Positions 5,144 through 5,298 of a stretch of 5,298 bases of DNA are shown here, one piece after another. The notes under the pieces are model-generated. The model did no database searches. It was not told the origin of the DNA and was given only the letters and a program-made list of their open reading frames with translations. The stretch is from Fodinibacter sp038210185 (GTDB lineage Bacteria; Actinomycetota; Actinomycetes; Actinomycetales; Dermatophilaceae): assembly GCA_038210185.1 (NCBI GenBank), contig JBBQWX010000241.1, positions 1-5,298 of the forward strand, given 5' to 3'. How positions within the stretch are numbered: the first letter of the stretch is position 1; the number at the start of each line of letters is the position of its first letter. The translations under genes were made by a program, and so were the position numbers.

Positions 5144-5298
5144 GAAAACCGGGTCTTCCGGCATGAATGTGGGTGACCCGATGGGATGAGCAGGGGTTTG
5201 TGGTTGTAGTGGAAGGGTTTCGGGCTTGGCGGGCGGGGCGCTCATTCGTGCTCGTTTCCCGGCCGTCTGCCGGGGGTGGTCAGTGAGGCCTTCGCCAG
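5144..5298. other. Right-edge region without an established gene
   Basis: No convincing gene is visible. The stretch 5181-5220 is G/T-rich on the plus strand with a single C. Plus-strand ATGs here reach stops within a few codons. On the minus strand the frame entering at 5298 reads 18 codons (LAKASLTTPGRRPGNEHE) to a TGA at 5244-5242, which could be the C-terminus of a gene lying to the right, but there is too little to identify. Small inverted repeats are present: CGGGTC (5150-5155) with GACCCG (5175-5180), and CCCGGC (5258-5263) with GCCGGG (5269-5274) around a 5-nt loop. Neither has a terminator-like T-run. Confidence 0.4.

Noticed and set aside
5150..5180. Riboswitch or structured RNA from the CGGGTC/GACCCG pairing
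   Set aside because: It is a 6-bp stem with a 19-nt loop, matches no riboswitch core that I recognise, and has no gene start positioned downstream.
5163..5189. Small plus-strand ORF (MNVGDPMG)
   Set aside because: Eight codons, no ribosome-binding site, and nothing to support translation.
3812..5245. Long minus-strand frames antisense to the AbiEi-like gene
   Set aside because: The Arg/Ser/Pro-rich translation without motifs runs through both palindromic repeats. The plus-strand gene has clear family features, so this is a shadow.
5258..5274. Rho-independent terminator
   Set aside because: The 6-bp GC stem has no following T-run on either strand, and random GC-rich sequence yields such stems often.

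Overview
This window looks like chromosomal DNA from a high-GC Gram-positive bacterium (Actinomycetota). The evidence is very high GC, strong G/C preference at third codon positions, long meaningless open frames on the strands opposite real genes, a likely leaderless start, and a protein family (AbiEi-like N-terminus plus nuclease-like C-terminus) that is typical of Actinobacteria. A member of the Intrasporangiaceae/Dermatophilaceae is my best guess, but the sequence alone cannot prove it.

Layout. Positions 1-773 (minus) carry the bulk of a nucleoside phosphorylase of the MTAP/PNP family, cut off at the left edge just before its stop codon. It is divergent, across an 80-bp gap, from a gamma-glutamyltransferase-family gene at 854-2389 (plus). 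That gene converges, with only 5 bp between stop codons, on a MATE/DinF-type membrane exporter at 2395-3765 (minus). A 191-bp divergent intergenic region (3766-3956) holds a 7-C run, a 91-bp palindromic repeat and a triple 11-mer repeat. It is followed by a gene at 3957-4979 (plus) for a two-part protein: an AbiEi-antitoxin-like N-terminus and a PD-(D/E)XK nuclease-like C-terminus. The last 319 bp (4980-5298) contain a second 91-bp palindromic repeat and no gene I can establish.

How the parts relate. The first three genes look like ordinary core or near-core functions (purine/methylthio-nucleoside salvage, a gamma-glutamyl or related acyl hydrolase, small-molecule export). I see no operon joining them: every neighbouring pair is divergent or convergent. 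The most unusual part is the right third. Two 91-bp elements, alignable without gaps at 73 of 91 positions when one is reverse-complemented, sit on either side of the AbiEi-like/nuclease-like gene in opposite orientation. Each element is built from nested hairpins whose loops are mutually complementary. This could be a mobile or duplicated unit carrying a defence-type gene, or two members of a genome-wide intergenic palindromic family that happen to flank it. A genome-wide count of the repeat would separate the two.
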